Source of the DNA: Actinocorallia herbida
Lineage (GTDB): Bacteria > Actinomycetota > Actinomycetes > Streptosporangiales > Streptosporangiaceae
DNA: 64,000 bases
NCBI RefSeq assembly: GCF_003751225.1
Contig: NZ_RJKE01000001.1
Span: forward strand, 2,542,001-2,606,000
Reading direction: 5' to 3'
The notes under the pieces were generated by a model, which ran no database searches, was not told the origin of the DNA, and worked only from the letters and a program-made list of their open reading frames with translations. Below, in pieces: positions 30,952 through 39,529 of this stretch. The position numbers were made by a program, and so were the translations under genes. The number at the start of each line of letters is the position of its first letter. Position 1 is the stretch's first letter.

Positions 30952-31707
30952 ATGCTGGCCGCTGAGAGGCGCGAACACCTGTTGGGGCTGCTGGCCCGCC
31001 AGGGCAAGGTCGTCGCCAAGGATGTCGCCGCCGAGCTGGGCATCTCCGAGGACAGCGTGCGGCGGGACCTCCGCGACCTCGCCGCCGAAGGTCTCTGCCA
31101 CCGCGTGTACGGGGGCGCCCTCCCGGTGTCCCCGGCCGTCGCGGACTACGCGGCCCGGCAGACCGTCACCCCTGACGGCAAGCGCAAGGTCGCCGCTGCC
31201 GCCGCCGCGCTGATCCGGCCGGACAGCGCCCTCATCCTCGACGGCGGCACCACCGCGTTGGCCGTCGCCGAGTCCCTGCCGCCCGAACTGGCCTGCACCG
31301 TCATCACGCACAGCCCGACCATCGCCGCCGCCCTGGTCGCCCACCCGAAGGCCGAGATCTTCCTTCTCGGCGGCCGGATCTTCAAGCACTCCGCCGTGGC
31401 CTGCGGCGCCGCCGCCGTCGAGGCCGCCCAGCAGATCTCCGCCGACCTGTGCTTCCTGGGCGTCACCGGCGTGCACCCCGAAGCCGGCCTCACCACCGGC
31501 GACGCCGACGAGGCCGCCATGAAACGCGCCCTCGCCGCCCGCGCCGCCGACACCCACATCCTCGCCTCCTCCGAGAAGATCGGCACCGCCTCCCGCTTCC
31601 GCGTCCTCCCCCTCGAAGCCGTCACCACCGTCATCACCGACGCCACCGCCCACCCCGCCCTGGACGCCCTCCGAGCCCAGTCGGTGGAGATCCGCACGGC
31701 CCCCTGA
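30952..31707 (+). CDS. DeoR-family transcriptional regulator
   Basis: A 251-residue protein. The N-terminal DeoR HTH reads ERREHLLGLLARQGKVVAKD, VAAELGISEDSVRRDLRDLA and CHRVYGGALPVS. The C-terminal isomerase-like sensor domain has LILDGGTTALAVAESLP, VITHSPTIAAAL, FLLGGRIFKHSAVACG and the usual E/S-K segment LASSEKIGTASRF. A GAAGGAG site lies 5 nt before the ATG at 30952. DeoR sensors bind phosphorylated sugars, nucleotides or similar ligands. The neighbouring Nudix hydrolase may be its target. Confidence 0.93.
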   Translation: MLAAERREHLLGLLARQGKVVAKDVAAELGISEDSVRRDLRDLAAEGLCHRVYGGALPVSPAVADYAARQTVTPDGKRKVAAAAAALIRPDSALILDGGTTALAVAESLPPELACTVITHSPTIAAALVAHPKAEIFLLGGRIFKHSAVACGAAAVEAAQQISADLCFLGVTGVHPEAGLTTGDADEAAMKRALAARAADTHILASSEKIGTASRFRVLPLEAVTTVITDATAHPALDALRAQSVEIRTAP

Positions 31708-31715
31708 CCACCGGG

Positions 31716-31744
31716 CCGCCGCCCCGGGACGTCCGGGGCGGCGG
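31716..31744. terminator. Terminator hairpin between convergent genes
   Basis: CCGCCGCCCCGG (31716-31727), loop GACGT, CCGGGGCGGCGG (31733-31744): a perfect 12-bp stem between the DeoR stop and the stop of the convergent membrane-protein gene. Confidence 0.75.
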
Positions 31745-31767
31745 GGTGCGGTCGGGGCGGCGGCGAC

Positions 31768-32274
31768 TCAGAGTGCCGGGCGGTCCGGAGGGGCCTCCGA
31801 GATGCTGTGCTTGCCGGGCGGGAGGTCGGCCTCGGGGCCGAGACGGGCGACGAAGAAGGCGCGCAGGGCGGTGAGGTCTTCTTCGTAGGTGCGGAAGTCC
31901 GAGTGGGGGACGGGGAGACGCAGCATCGAACCGTCCCGCAGGCGCAGCGCCGGGCAGCGCACGCGGCGGGTGGACTGGGCGTAGGACGTCTCGGCGAGGC
32001 CGGCGATATCGGGCCACGGGAGCTCTCTGCGCCGGACGGTGCGGAACGCGACGCCCTCCGCGTCCACCCGGACGAACATCCGGGACATCAGCGGGAACAC
32101 GAAGGCCAGGAGGACGCCGCCGATGGCGGAGATGAACGCGAGCGGCCAGAGCGTCGACTCCGCGAGGGAGAGGATGAGCCCCGAGGCCGCGATCGACCCC
32201 AGGATCAGCGATATCGGCTCCCACAGAGGCCGGCCCTTCAGGCGGAACTCCAGGAACTCGGGTACGTCGGTCAT
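31768..32274 (-). CDS. Membrane protein with PH-like C-terminal domain
   Basis: A 168-residue protein. After FLEFRLKGRPLWE come two membrane segments, PISLILGSIAASGLILSLA and TLWPLAFISAIGGVLLAFVF. A cytosolic region follows with a PH-like strand pattern: MFVRVDAEGVAFRTVRRREL, PWPDIAGLAETSY, CPALRLRDGSMLRLPVP. Actinomycetes carry many such bPH-type membrane proteins without assigned roles. It is a single gene, convergent with the DeoR gene. Confidence 0.75.
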   Translation of the reverse strand: MTDVPEFLEFRLKGRPLWEPISLILGSIAASGLILSLAESTLWPLAFISAIGGVLLAFVFPLMSRMFVRVDAEGVAFRTVRRRELPWPDIAGLAETSYAQSTRRVRCPALRLRDGSMLRLPVPHSDFRTYEEDLTALRAFFVARLGPEADLPPGKHSISEAPPDRPAL

Positions 32275-32440
32275 GGGTCCCCTTCGGAAGGCGGCGCGCT
32301 TTGGGGAGCGTCGCACGCCGGGCCCTCGCCTGTCCGCACTCCCCGGCCCGTCCGGGACCCCGGTCCTACGGCGACGTGACTCGGCCCGCCCGCTTCGGGG
32401 GCGGTGGAACGCCCGCAAAACCGTGGGGGATGCTGGGCGC

Positions 32441-33352
32441 GTGGACGGATTCGAGGCGCAGCGGCCCCGGCTGATGGGACTGGCCTACCGGATGCTCGGG
32501 CGGGTGGCCGACGCCGAGGACGTCGTCCAGGAGGCGTGGCTGCGCTGGGCGCAGGCGGACCGGGCGAACGTGGCCGATCCGGAGGCGTTCCTGGTCCGGA
32601 CCACCACGCGCCTGGCGATAGACCGCCTCCGCAGGGTGCGGGCCCGGCGCGAGGTGTACCCGGGGGAGTGGCTGCCCGAGCCGATCCTCACCGCGACCGA
32701 TGACGCCGCCGACCAGGTCGTGCGGACCGAGTCGGTGACGATGGCGGTCCTCGTCGTGCTGGAGCGGCTGTCCCCGCTGGAGCGCGCGGTGTTCGTCCTG
32801 CGGGAGGTGTTCGAGGAGCCCTATCCGGCGATCGCCGAGGCGCTGGGCAAGGCGGAGCCCGCGGTGCGGCAGCTCGCGGCGCGGGCGCGGGCGCACGTCC
32901 GGGACGGCCGCCCCCGGTACGAGGTCGACCGTGAGCGGTGGGGCGCCGCGGCCGGCCAGTTCTTCCACGCGTGCGCGACCGGGGACATGGACGCCCTCCT
33001 CGCGACCCTCTCCCCGGACGTCAGCCTGACCGGCGACGGCGGCGGCCGCACCCCGAACGCGCTGCGCGTCGTGCGCGGGCCCGCCAAGGCCGCGCGGCTC
33101 CTCATGGGCATCTTCCACGGCCCGGCCATGCGCCACTTCCTCGCCCGCCTCGGCCTGGCGGACGCCGAGCCCGGCATCCTGTTCGCCGACGCCAACGGCA
33201 GGCCCGCCGCCGTGCTGACGATGGACGGCCGCCCGGTCGGATTCCTCCAGCCGACGATCGTCGACGGGCTCGTCCACGACGTGTACGTCATCACGAATCC
33301 GGCGAAGATGGCGGGCCTGATGTCACAGGAGGAGGGCCCGCTGCGTCCTTGA
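32441..33352 (+). CDS. ECF41-group RNA polymerase sigma factor with SnoaL-like C-terminal domain
   Basis: A protein of 303 residues from a GTG at 32441. Region 2 is present (LMGLAYRMLGRVADAEDVVQ, EAWLRWAQ), region 4 (LSPLERAVFVLREVFEEPYP, AIAEALGKAEPAVRQLAARA), and a fused NTF2/SnoaL-like domain. All three ECF41 hallmarks can be seen: WLPEP at 77-81, DGGGR (usually DGGGK) at about 199-203 and NPAKM (usually NPDKL) near the C-terminus. ECF41 factors have no anti-sigma factor; the C-terminal domain modulates activity. They usually sit beside carboxymuconolactone-decarboxylase, oxidoreductase or epimerase genes; here an FAD oxidoreductase follows 3 bp after the stop. Confidence 0.94.
   Translation: MDGFEAQRPRLMGLAYRMLGRVADAEDVVQEAWLRWAQADRANVADPEAFLVRTTTRLAIDRLRRVRARREVYPGEWLPEPILTATDDAADQVVRTESVTMAVLVVLERLSPLERAVFVLREVFEEPYPAIAEALGKAEPAVRQLAARARAHVRDGRPRYEVDRERWGAAAGQFFHACATGDMDALLATLSPDVSLTGDGGGRTPNALRVVRGPAKAARLLMGIFHGPAMRHFLARLGLADAEPGILFADANGRPAAVLTMDGRPVGFLQPTIVDGLVHDVYVITNPAKMAGLMSQEEGPLRP
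33321..33347 (+). promoter_or_regulatory. ECF41-type promoter inside the 3' end of the sigma gene
   Basis: TGTCACA at 33321-33327, then 16 nt, then CGTC at 33344-33347. This equals the described ECF41 consensus TGTCACA-N16-CGTC with no mismatch. CGTC ends 8 nt before the ATG at 33356, so the transcript should start at or next to the start codon (leaderless). Confidence 0.8.
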
Positions 33353-33355
33353 CGC

Positions 33356-34540
33356 ATGACGACCATCACCATCATCGGCGGCGGCCTCGCCGGCCTGACC
33401 GCGGCGATCAGCGGCGCCGAGCAGGGCGCGTCCGTCGTTCTGCACGAAGCGCACGCCGAGCCGGGCGGACGCGCCCGGACCACCGACGGCCCCTACCGCG
33501 CCAACGACGGCGCGCACGCCTTCTACGCCGACGGCGCCCCGTGGCGCTGGCTGAAGAAGCGCGGACTCGTCCAGCCGTTCCACGCCATCCGGCCCGCGTC
33601 CCTGGCGCGCCTGTACTTCCGCGGCGACGGTGACCTGGGGCACCTCCCGCCCGCGCCGCTCCTACGCGCGATCCTCCTGAGCAGGCGGCATCGCGCGCCC
33701 GTCGACCTGCCGTTCCGGGACTGGGCGACCGACCGGTTCGGCGAGGCCGCGGCAGAGGCCGTCATCGGCCTTCTCGGTCCCGCCACCTACTTCCACGATC
33801 CGGGCGTCCTGTCGGCGGCGTTCTGCCAGGAGCGCCTGCACCGGGTCGCCGCGCTGTCCTACCCCGTCACCCGCTACCCCCGCGGAGGCTGGGCGACGAT
33901 GGTCGGCAACATGCGGCGGCGCGCCGAGGAGCTGGGTGTGCGGATCGAGACGGGCTCCCGCGTCACCGAGCTCCCCGAGGACGGCCCCGTGATCGTCGCC
34001 ACCTCCCTGGACTCCGCCCGCGGCCTCCTGGACGACCCGTCCCTGACGTGGGAGAGCGGCCGGGCCGCCTGCCGCGACGTCGCCCTGCGCGCCCGTCCCG
34101 GGGACGCGTTCCTCGTCTTCGACCTCGTCGAGCGCTCCCTGATCGAGGACTTCTCCGCCGCCGACGCCACGCTCGCCCCGGCCGGGCACTCGCTCGTGCA
34201 GGGCTTCGTCCCGGCGCGACCCGGGGAGTCCAAGGCCGACGCCCTCCGCCGCCTGGACCGCGCCTTCGACCGGGCGTTCCCCGACTGGCGATCGCGCACC
34301 GTGTGGGAGCGCGACCAGCTGTCCCACCACCGCACCGGCGCGCTCGACCTGCCGGGCCGCACCTGGCGCGACCGCCCCGCCGTCTCCCGCGGCGACGGCC
34401 GCTTCCTCGCCGGAGACTCGGTCGCCGCCCCCGGCATGCTCGCCGAGGTCTCCATCACCAGCGCGCTCCGGGCCGCGGAGCTCGCCGTGTCCCTGGCGCG
34501 CAGGGTCCGCACCGGGAGCCCGGGCCGATCCGCGTCCTGA
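33356..34540 (+). CDS. FAD-dependent oxidoreductase (phytoene-desaturase/amine-oxidase-like)
   Basis: A 394-residue flavoprotein. The dinucleotide motif is TIIGGGLAGLTAAISGAEQG with VVLHEAHAEPGGRARTT (the E and GGRA elements of NAD(P)-binding-8/amine oxidases), and the C-terminal FAD motif is GRFLAGDSVAAPGMLAEVS. The middle (RHRAPVDLPFRDWATDRFGE, YPRGGWATMVGNMRRRAEEL) resembles carotenoid-type desaturases. It lies 3 bp behind the ECF41 gene and directly under its predicted promoter, making it the likely sigma target. The reaction is unknown. A hairpin follows the stop. Confidence 0.9.
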   Translation: MTTITIIGGGLAGLTAAISGAEQGASVVLHEAHAEPGGRARTTDGPYRANDGAHAFYADGAPWRWLKKRGLVQPFHAIRPASLARLYFRGDGDLGHLPPAPLLRAILLSRRHRAPVDLPFRDWATDRFGEAAAEAVIGLLGPATYFHDPGVLSAAFCQERLHRVAALSYPVTRYPRGGWATMVGNMRRRAEELGVRIETGSRVTELPEDGPVIVATSLDSARGLLDDPSLTWESGRAACRDVALRARPGDAFLVFDLVERSLIEDFSAADATLAPAGHSLVQGFVPARPGESKADALRRLDRAFDRAFPDWRSRTVWERDQLSHHRTGALDLPGRTWRDRPAVSRGDGRFLAGDSVAAPGMLAEVSITSALRAAELAVSLARRVRTGSPGRSAS

Positions 34541-34551
34541 TCCGGCGCACT

Positions 34552-34582
34552 CGCCGGGACCGCACCGCTTCCGGTCCCGGCG
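34552..34582 (+). terminator. Terminator hairpin after the oxidoreductase
   Basis: CGCCGGGACCG (34552-34562), 9-nt loop, CGGTCCCGGCG (34572-34582): a perfect 11-bp stem between the convergent oxidoreductase and TetR genes. Confidence 0.75.
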
Positions 34583-34616
34583 GGGCGCACCCTTCGTCAG
34601 GCGGGAGGGCGGCTCG

Positions 34617-35201
34617 TCAGGCGGGAGGGGCGGCCATGACGGCGGCGAGGGCGGCGGCGAAGCGGTCGGGGGCGACGTCCGAGGGGGAGCGGCCGAAGTA
34701 GCCCTGGAGCAGGTGGTAGCCGGTGAGGGCGGAGACGACCACCGTGAGCAGGGCGCGGGGGTCGTCGTGGGCGGGGCCGGAGGGGAGGTCGCGCATGAGG
34801 TGCGCGGCCTCCTCGATGATGCCCTGGTCGACGAGGGCGGCGCCGATCCGGTCCGTCAGGTCGGGGAATCTGCCGTGCTCGCGGGCCAGCAGGTTGATCA
34901 GCGGCCTGACCCGCGCCATGTAGTCGAGCTGTTGCAGGAAGCGGCGGGTGAGCGCCTCCTGCGGATCGGCGACGGGGCCGCGTTCGAACTCGTCGCGGTA
35001 GCCCTGGGCGCGTTCCAGCTCGCGTTCGAGGACGGCCCGGAAGACCTCCTCCTTGGAGCGGAAGTGCCGGTAGAAGCTGCCGCTGCCGGGGGAGAGGCCG
35101 GCCAGTTCCTCGATGCCGGTGACGGTGGTGCCGCCGAAACCGTGCCGCTGGATCAGCTCGAGTGCGGCGTCCAGGATGCGTGCGCGCGTAGGGGAGACCA
35201 C
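34617..35201 (-). CDS. TetR-family transcriptional regulator
   Basis: A protein of 194 residues from a GTG at 35201; a longer frame upstream would run through the operator. The HTH reads RARILDAALELIQRHGFGGT, TVTGIEELAGLSPGSGSFYR and HFRSKEEVFRAVLEREL. The C-terminal domain has ARVRPLINLLAREHGRFPDL and LTVVVSALTGYHLLQGYFGR. It is divergent from a secreted GH5 glycosidase with a compact cluster of palindromes between them, so it probably represses itself and the glycosidase. Confidence 0.9.
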   Translation of the reverse strand: MVSPTRARILDAALELIQRHGFGGTTVTGIEELAGLSPGSGSFYRHFRSKEEVFRAVLERELERAQGYRDEFERGPVADPQEALTRRFLQQLDYMARVRPLINLLAREHGRFPDLTDRIGAALVDQGIIEEAAHLMRDLPSGPAHDDPRALLTVVVSALTGYHLLQGYFGRSPSDVAPDRFAAALAAVMAAPPA

Positions 35202-35205
35202 AGGG

Positions 35206-35242
35206 GCAAGATAGCTCTTGCTTGTGCAAGAGGGTTCTTGCA
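35206..35242. promoter_or_regulatory. Three overlapping palindromes, TetR operator cluster
   Basis: GCAAGA-TAGC-TCTTGC (35206-35221), CTCTTGC-TTGT-GCAAGAG (35215-35232) and TGCAAGA-GGGT-TCTTGCA (35225-35242), all with 4-nt centres and sharing half-sites. They lie between the TetR start (35201) and the GH5 start (35289). Confidence 0.8.
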
Positions 35243-35288
35243 CACTGAGGGCCCGAGCAGAGGCCCCCACCCCCCGAAAGGCCCTCTC

Positions 35289-37151
35289 ATGTCACCGACA
35301 GGTGTCTTCTCCCTGCGTTCCCTCAGATCGGCCGCGGTCGCCGCGCTGACGGCGGGCGCGATCGCCGTCACCGGGTCCCCCGCCCACGCGGACGGCGCGG
35401 TCACCGTCACGGCCAAGCAGCAGAACTGGGTGTTCCGCGACGCCCAGGGCCGCGAGGTCACCTTGCGCGGCTTCAACGTCTCCGGCAGCACGAAGCTGTA
35501 CGAGAACGGGCTTCTCCCGTTCAAGAGCACCGCGGACGCCGTCAAGTCCGCCCAGGCGATGCGGGATCTGACCGGCGCCAACGCGGTCCGCTTCCTGATC
35601 AGCTGGGAGGGCGTGCAGCCCGCCCCGAACACCATCGACTACGCCTACCTCGACAAGGTCGTCGCGCAGGTCAGGGCGTTCACCGACCGTGGCATCCGCG
35701 TCCTGATCGACTACCACCAGGACCTCTATTCCGCGCACCTGTTCAACACCGGCAGCTGGTACACCGGCGACGGCGCCCCCAAGTGGGTCGTCCAGGCGGG
35801 CGGGTACCCGAAGGAGTCCTGCGGGATCTGCATCCTGTGGGGCCAGAACATGCAGACCAACAACGCGGTGCGCAAGGCCGCCTACGACTTCTGGCGCGAC
35901 CGGGCCCTGACGACCTCGTCCGGGACGGTAGGAGTCCAGTCGGCCTACCTGACGCAGGCCAAGTCCATGATGACCTACCTCAGGCAGCAGCTCCCCGCCG
36001 CGTCCTTCGACAACGTCGTCGGCCTCGACCCGTTCAACGAGCCGTTCGACGGCGGCCTGGACGGCGCGAGCGGCGTCGAGTGGGAGAAGAACCACCTGAT
36101 GCCCTTCTACCGACGGATCCGCACCGCCATGGACGAGGCGGGCTGGACCGCCAAGCCCGCCTTCGTCGAGCCGCTCGTCTTCTGGAACACCTGGGCCGCC
36201 GAAGAGGGCGGCATGACGACCGTCGGCCCGCTCGGCAGCCGGATGGTGTTCAACAGCCACTACTACGACGGCGCCCGCCTCACCCTGGACGTCTCGGCCG
36301 CCTCCGACGGCACCTACACCGACGAGCTGAACGAGATCCGGCAGCGCGCCACGTCCCTGGGGACCGCGCCGATCCTGTCGGAGTTCGGCGGCAAGATGAC
36401 GGGCAACGGCAGCGACCGCACCCCGTGGATGATGCGCGCGACGTACCAGGCCGCCGACGCCGGAGTCGCCGGCAAGACCTGGTGGACGACGCCCGCCGCG
36501 GGAGGCAACGTCCTGTCGGCCCTCCAATGGCACTGGGACATCTACAACGGCCGCCACAACGAGCTGATGAACTTCAACCCCAACAAGGTGAAGACCGCCG
36601 GAGACGCCTGGAACGACGAGGACCACTCGGTCGTGAACACCAACGCCGCGGGCGCCGTCACGATCAGGCTCGACCAGCGCGTCCTGGACCGGCTCTACCC
36701 GTCGGCGGTCAGCGGCGACACCCTCGCCTTCGCCTACGAGGACCTCGCCCGCTCCGGCTACGCCGGCGCCGGGACCCAGACGCAGTGGCTCGTCGCCCCC
36801 TCCTCCCTGCCCAACGTCGCGTCCTTCACCCAGAACCGCCAGTACGGCGTCCTGGTCTGGAAGAGCGGCTCCTCGACCGCCCCCACCGAACTCCACCTCC
36901 CCCAGTCCTTCGCCCCCGCCACCACCACCGTCATCAGCGATCTCGCCGCCTTCACCGGCATCCCCGCCACCGGCCCCATCACCACCACCACCGAAACCGG
37001 CTCCACCACCGCCCGGAAGCTGAGCATCACCGCGCCCGCCGGCACCCACTACGCCCTCGTCGTCAACACCGCGACGGGCACCGCGCCCACCGCGGCCCAG
37101 CTCGCCGCCGTCCGCACCGAACTCGCGACCTGGCTCACCCAGAAGTTCTAG
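35289..37151 (+). CDS. Secreted GH5 glycoside hydrolase (endoglycosylceramidase-like)
   Basis: A 620-residue secreted protein. The signal peptide SLRSLRSAAVAALTAGAIAV is cleaved near AHA-DGA. The TIM barrel of family GH5 shows LRGFNVSGSTKLYENG, SWEGVQPAPNTID, IDYHQDLYS, LDPFNEPF (acid/base Glu251) and ILSEFGG (nucleophile Glu365), with NSHYYDGAR between them. From about 470 a beta-sandwich domain (WLVAPSSLPNVASF, YGVLVWKSGSS, THYALVVNTATG) completes it. HQDLYS and the overall order match endoglycoceramidase-type members, which release glycans from glycolipids. TetR control is likely. A terminator follows. Confidence 0.92.
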   Translation: MSPTGVFSLRSLRSAAVAALTAGAIAVTGSPAHADGAVTVTAKQQNWVFRDAQGREVTLRGFNVSGSTKLYENGLLPFKSTADAVKSAQAMRDLTGANAVRFLISWEGVQPAPNTIDYAYLDKVVAQVRAFTDRGIRVLIDYHQDLYSAHLFNTGSWYTGDGAPKWVVQAGGYPKESCGICILWGQNMQTNNAVRKAAYDFWRDRALTTSSGTVGVQSAYLTQAKSMMTYLRQQLPAASFDNVVGLDPFNEPFDGGLDGASGVEWEKNHLMPFYRRIRTAMDEAGWTAKPAFVEPLVFWNTWAAEEGGMTTVGPLGSRMVFNSHYYDGARLTLDVSAASDGTYTDELNEIRQRATSLGTAPILSEFGGKMTGNGSDRTPWMMRATYQAADAGVAGKTWWTTPAAGGNVLSALQWHWDIYNGRHNELMNFNPNKVKTAGDAWNDEDHSVVNTNAAGAVTIRLDQRVLDRLYPSAVSGDTLAFAYEDLARSGYAGAGTQTQWLVAPSSLPNVASFTQNRQYGVLVWKSGSSTAPTELHLPQSFAPATTTVISDLAAFTGIPATGPITTTTETGSTTARKLSITAPAGTHYALVVNTATGTAPTAAQLAAVRTELATWLTQKF

Positions 37152-37158
37152 CCGCATC

Positions 37159-37209
37159 GCCGAAAGGCCGACCCGCTCGTTCCGGGGGCTCGTGGGCCGG
37201 CCTTTCGGC
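37159..37209 (+). terminator. Terminator hairpin after the GH5 gene
   Basis: GCCGAAAGGCCG (37159-37170) and CGGCCTTTCGGC (37198-37209), a 12-bp perfect stem with a 27-nt loop starting 8 bp after the stop. Confidence 0.75.
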
Positions 37210-37346
37210 TGTTCGGGCCTGGGGCCGTCCCTCCGGCCCTCGGGGCCTCCGGGGCAGCCACAGCGCCCTCACGGCGGTCGGGCCGGTCGGGGCGAGCGTG
37301 GAAGGCCGCCGGGTGAGCGGCCCCGGCCGGGGCCGCGGAGCCGCGG

Positions 37347-38141
37347 TCAGGCCCGGCAGAGGATCTCGCCGTGCGGGACCGTGAACCAGCCGTCCGGGTG
37401 GTCGGCGAACGCCTGCCAGGCGCGCGACAGCCGTTCCAGGCCGGCCCGGTCGGCGTAACCCGCGGCCAGCGCCTGGTCCGCCATCGCCGACTCCACGACC
37501 CGGTCCCGCCACATCTCGCCCCACCAGCGGCGCTCCTCCGGTGTGGCGTGGCACCACACCGAGGCCGACGGGTGCGCGTCGGCGAAGCCCGCCTCGTGCG
37601 CCCAGGCCAGCAGATGCCTTCCGGCGTCGGGTTCCCCGCCGTTGGCCCGCGCGCACTTCAGGTAGAGCGCCAGCCACTCCTCCAGCTCCGGCGACGCGGG
37701 GTACCAGAACATCCCGCTGTAGTCCGCGTCACGGGCCGCGACGATCCCGCCCGGCCGGCACACGCGGCGCATCTCCCGCAGCGCCGCCACCGGATCGGCC
37801 ACGTGCTGCAGCGTCTGATGCGCGTGCACGACGTCGAAGGCCCCGTCCGCGAACGGCAGCGCGTACACGTCGCCCACCTGGAACGAGACATGGGCGACGC
37901 CCTCGGCCCGCGCCCGCGCCTCGTCCAGCACCCCCTCCGCCAGATCGACGCCGACGACCCGGGCGACCCGCGACGCCAGGTCCACCGTGATGCTCCCCGG
38001 CCCGCACCCGACGTCCAGCAGGACGTCGTCCGGCTTCAGGTGGGGCGCCAGGTAGGCGGCCGAGTTCTCGACACCGCGCCACCGGTGCGATCGCAGGACC
38101 GAGTCGTGATGCCCGTGGGTGTACTTCTCGTGCTCCGTCAT
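37347..38141 (-). CDS. SAM-dependent class I methyltransferase
   Basis: A 264-residue methyltransferase of the UbiE/type-11 kind. SAM-binding motif I is LLDVGCGPGSITVDLA, motif II VVGVDLAEGVLDEARARA (acidic loop), and GDVYALPFADGAFDVVHAH precedes motif IV, with LREMRRVCRPGGIVAARD after it. The N-terminal HEKYTHGHHDSVLRSHRW is usual in actinobacterial homologues. The ATG at 38141 is chosen; a GTG 15 bp upstream is an alternative. It is a single gene and its substrate is unknown. Confidence 0.92.
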   Translation of the reverse strand: MTEHEKYTHGHHDSVLRSHRWRGVENSAAYLAPHLKPDDVLLDVGCGPGSITVDLASRVARVVGVDLAEGVLDEARARAEGVAHVSFQVGDVYALPFADGAFDVVHAHQTLQHVADPVAALREMRRVCRPGGIVAARDADYSGMFWYPASPELEEWLALYLKCARANGGEPDAGRHLLAWAHEAGFADAHPSASVWCHATPEERRWWGEMWRDRVVESAMADQALAAGYADRAGLERLSRAWQAFADHPDGWFTVPHGEILCRA

Positions 38142-38250
38142 AGCGATCACCGTAACCCGACGTCTCGCTTCATGAGAACTGCGTCTCACGATATGGACTG
38201 CGAAAGGTCTGGAGAGATCTGATGATCGGCACCGGCGCGACTCGCGGGCG

Positions 38251-39174
38251 TCAGAGCAGGCCGGGGTCCGTGGTGATCTCGACCACGATCCACGGGGTGT
38301 AGGGCAGGGCCATGAGCTCGTCGTGCAGGGTCCGCCGCACGCGGTCCTCGTCCGCGATGTCCCAGCGGCCCGCCGGGACCACGAAGCCGACCTCGACGTA
38401 GATCCTGCCGCCCACCTTGCCGGCGCGCAGCACCGGCTCGGGAAGCCCTTCGGCGGCCCGCGCCCGTTCGACGGCGTCGCGGATCCGCCGCAGTACCGCC
38501 GGCTCCGGCGCGGAGTCCAGCAGCTCGGACACCGCCTGGCGGAGCATGCGCACCGGCAGCCCGATGAGCGCCACGCAGGTCACCAGGACCAGCACCGAGT
38601 CGGAGTACGCCGCCGCGGCGCGCCAGCCCGCCCCGCCCAGCACGAGCGCCACGGCGCCGCCGACCGCGATGATGAGGCTGGACGCGGCTCCCGCGAGCCA
38701 GCCCGCGGCCTCCGCCCGGATCAGATCCGTTCGCGGACTGCGCCGGACCAGGTAACCGTAGGTCGCGAGGCTCGCCAGCCCGCCCGCCACCCCGTACGCG
38801 GCCAGGCTCACGGGCGCCACCTCGGACCCGCCCCCGAGGATGACCCGGACGGCCTCCACGGCGGCGTAGGCGAGCGTCCCGAACAGCGCGAGACCCTGCA
38901 CGCCCACGACCATCGGCACGAGAGGCTCCCGGCCGAACGGGAACCGCGGCGTCGGCCCCGCGGCGGCGACGCGCGAGGCGTACAGCGCGAGCCCCGACAG
39001 CCCCAGGCCGAGAACGACATAGACACCGTCCAGCAGGATCACCTGCGAGCCGGCCGCGAATCCCCACACCAGGGCCAGGCACCCGAGCCCGGCCGAGACC
39101 GCCATCGACGCCCTCAGCCCGCGCTGTTCACGCCGTGCCGGCGGAACCGGCTCCCCATCCCCCACCCGGACCAT
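38251..39174 (-). CDS. Cation-diffusion-facilitator-like membrane protein with degenerate metal site
   Basis: A 307-residue protein with about six membrane helices (LRASMAVSAGLGCLALVWGF, LLDGVYVVLGLGLSGLALYA, LVPMVVGVQGLALFGTLAYA, YGVAGGLASLATYGYL, AGAASSLIIAVGGAVALVLG, SDSVLVLVTCVALIGL) and a C-terminal cytosolic domain (GKVGGRIYVEVGFVVPAG). This is the CDF fold of zinc, cobalt or iron efflux proteins. The transport-site residues differ from the usual HxxxD/DxxxD: helix 2 has DGVYV and helix 5 has RAEAAGWLAG, so metal selectivity or activity may differ. The ATG at 39174 is divergent from the histidine kinase gene. Confidence 0.85.
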   Translation of the reverse strand: MVRVGDGEPVPPARREQRGLRASMAVSAGLGCLALVWGFAAGSQVILLDGVYVVLGLGLSGLALYASRVAAAGPTPRFPFGREPLVPMVVGVQGLALFGTLAYAAVEAVRVILGGGSEVAPVSLAAYGVAGGLASLATYGYLVRRSPRTDLIRAEAAGWLAGAASSLIIAVGGAVALVLGGAGWRAAAAYSDSVLVLVTCVALIGLPVRMLRQAVSELLDSAPEPAVLRRIRDAVERARAAEGLPEPVLRAGKVGGRIYVEVGFVVPAGRWDIADEDRVRRTLHDELMALPYTPWIVVEITTDPGLL

Positions 39175-39529
39175 GATCACAGCCCCCGGGCCCCGCGACA
39201 ACCGGCCGGGCCCGGCAGCGCCGCGCGGATCTCCCACGCGTGGGTTCACCGCGTCCGAACCCTTCCGGGATGCGGGCTGCTCGGCTCCGCCTCGGGTGAG
39301 GATGCCCCAGGCGTCGGGCTTGCGGACGCCGACGGCCCACACGGTCTCGGTGCCGGGGACGTGGGCCGGGCCGGGGGCGTCGACCTCGGTCGTCCTCGCC
39401 CGCGCGACCGGGCCGGGTTCCGGCGCCGGGGACAGAGCAGGACCCGGACGGGACGGCGTGTCTTCTGGGCATCGGGCGGGCGACGCTCTAGAAGTGGCTG
39501 GTGGGGGCGGGGATCACGGGGGCGGGAAG
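39175..39529. other. 355-bp divergent intergenic region
   Basis: Lies between the cation-efflux-like gene and the histidine kinase gene. No conserved protein or clear palindrome was seen; both promoters should be here. Confidence 0.5.

Noticed and set aside
39175-39529. Possible remnant of a response regulator before the histidine kinase
   Set aside because: No receiver or winged-helix motif in any frame.
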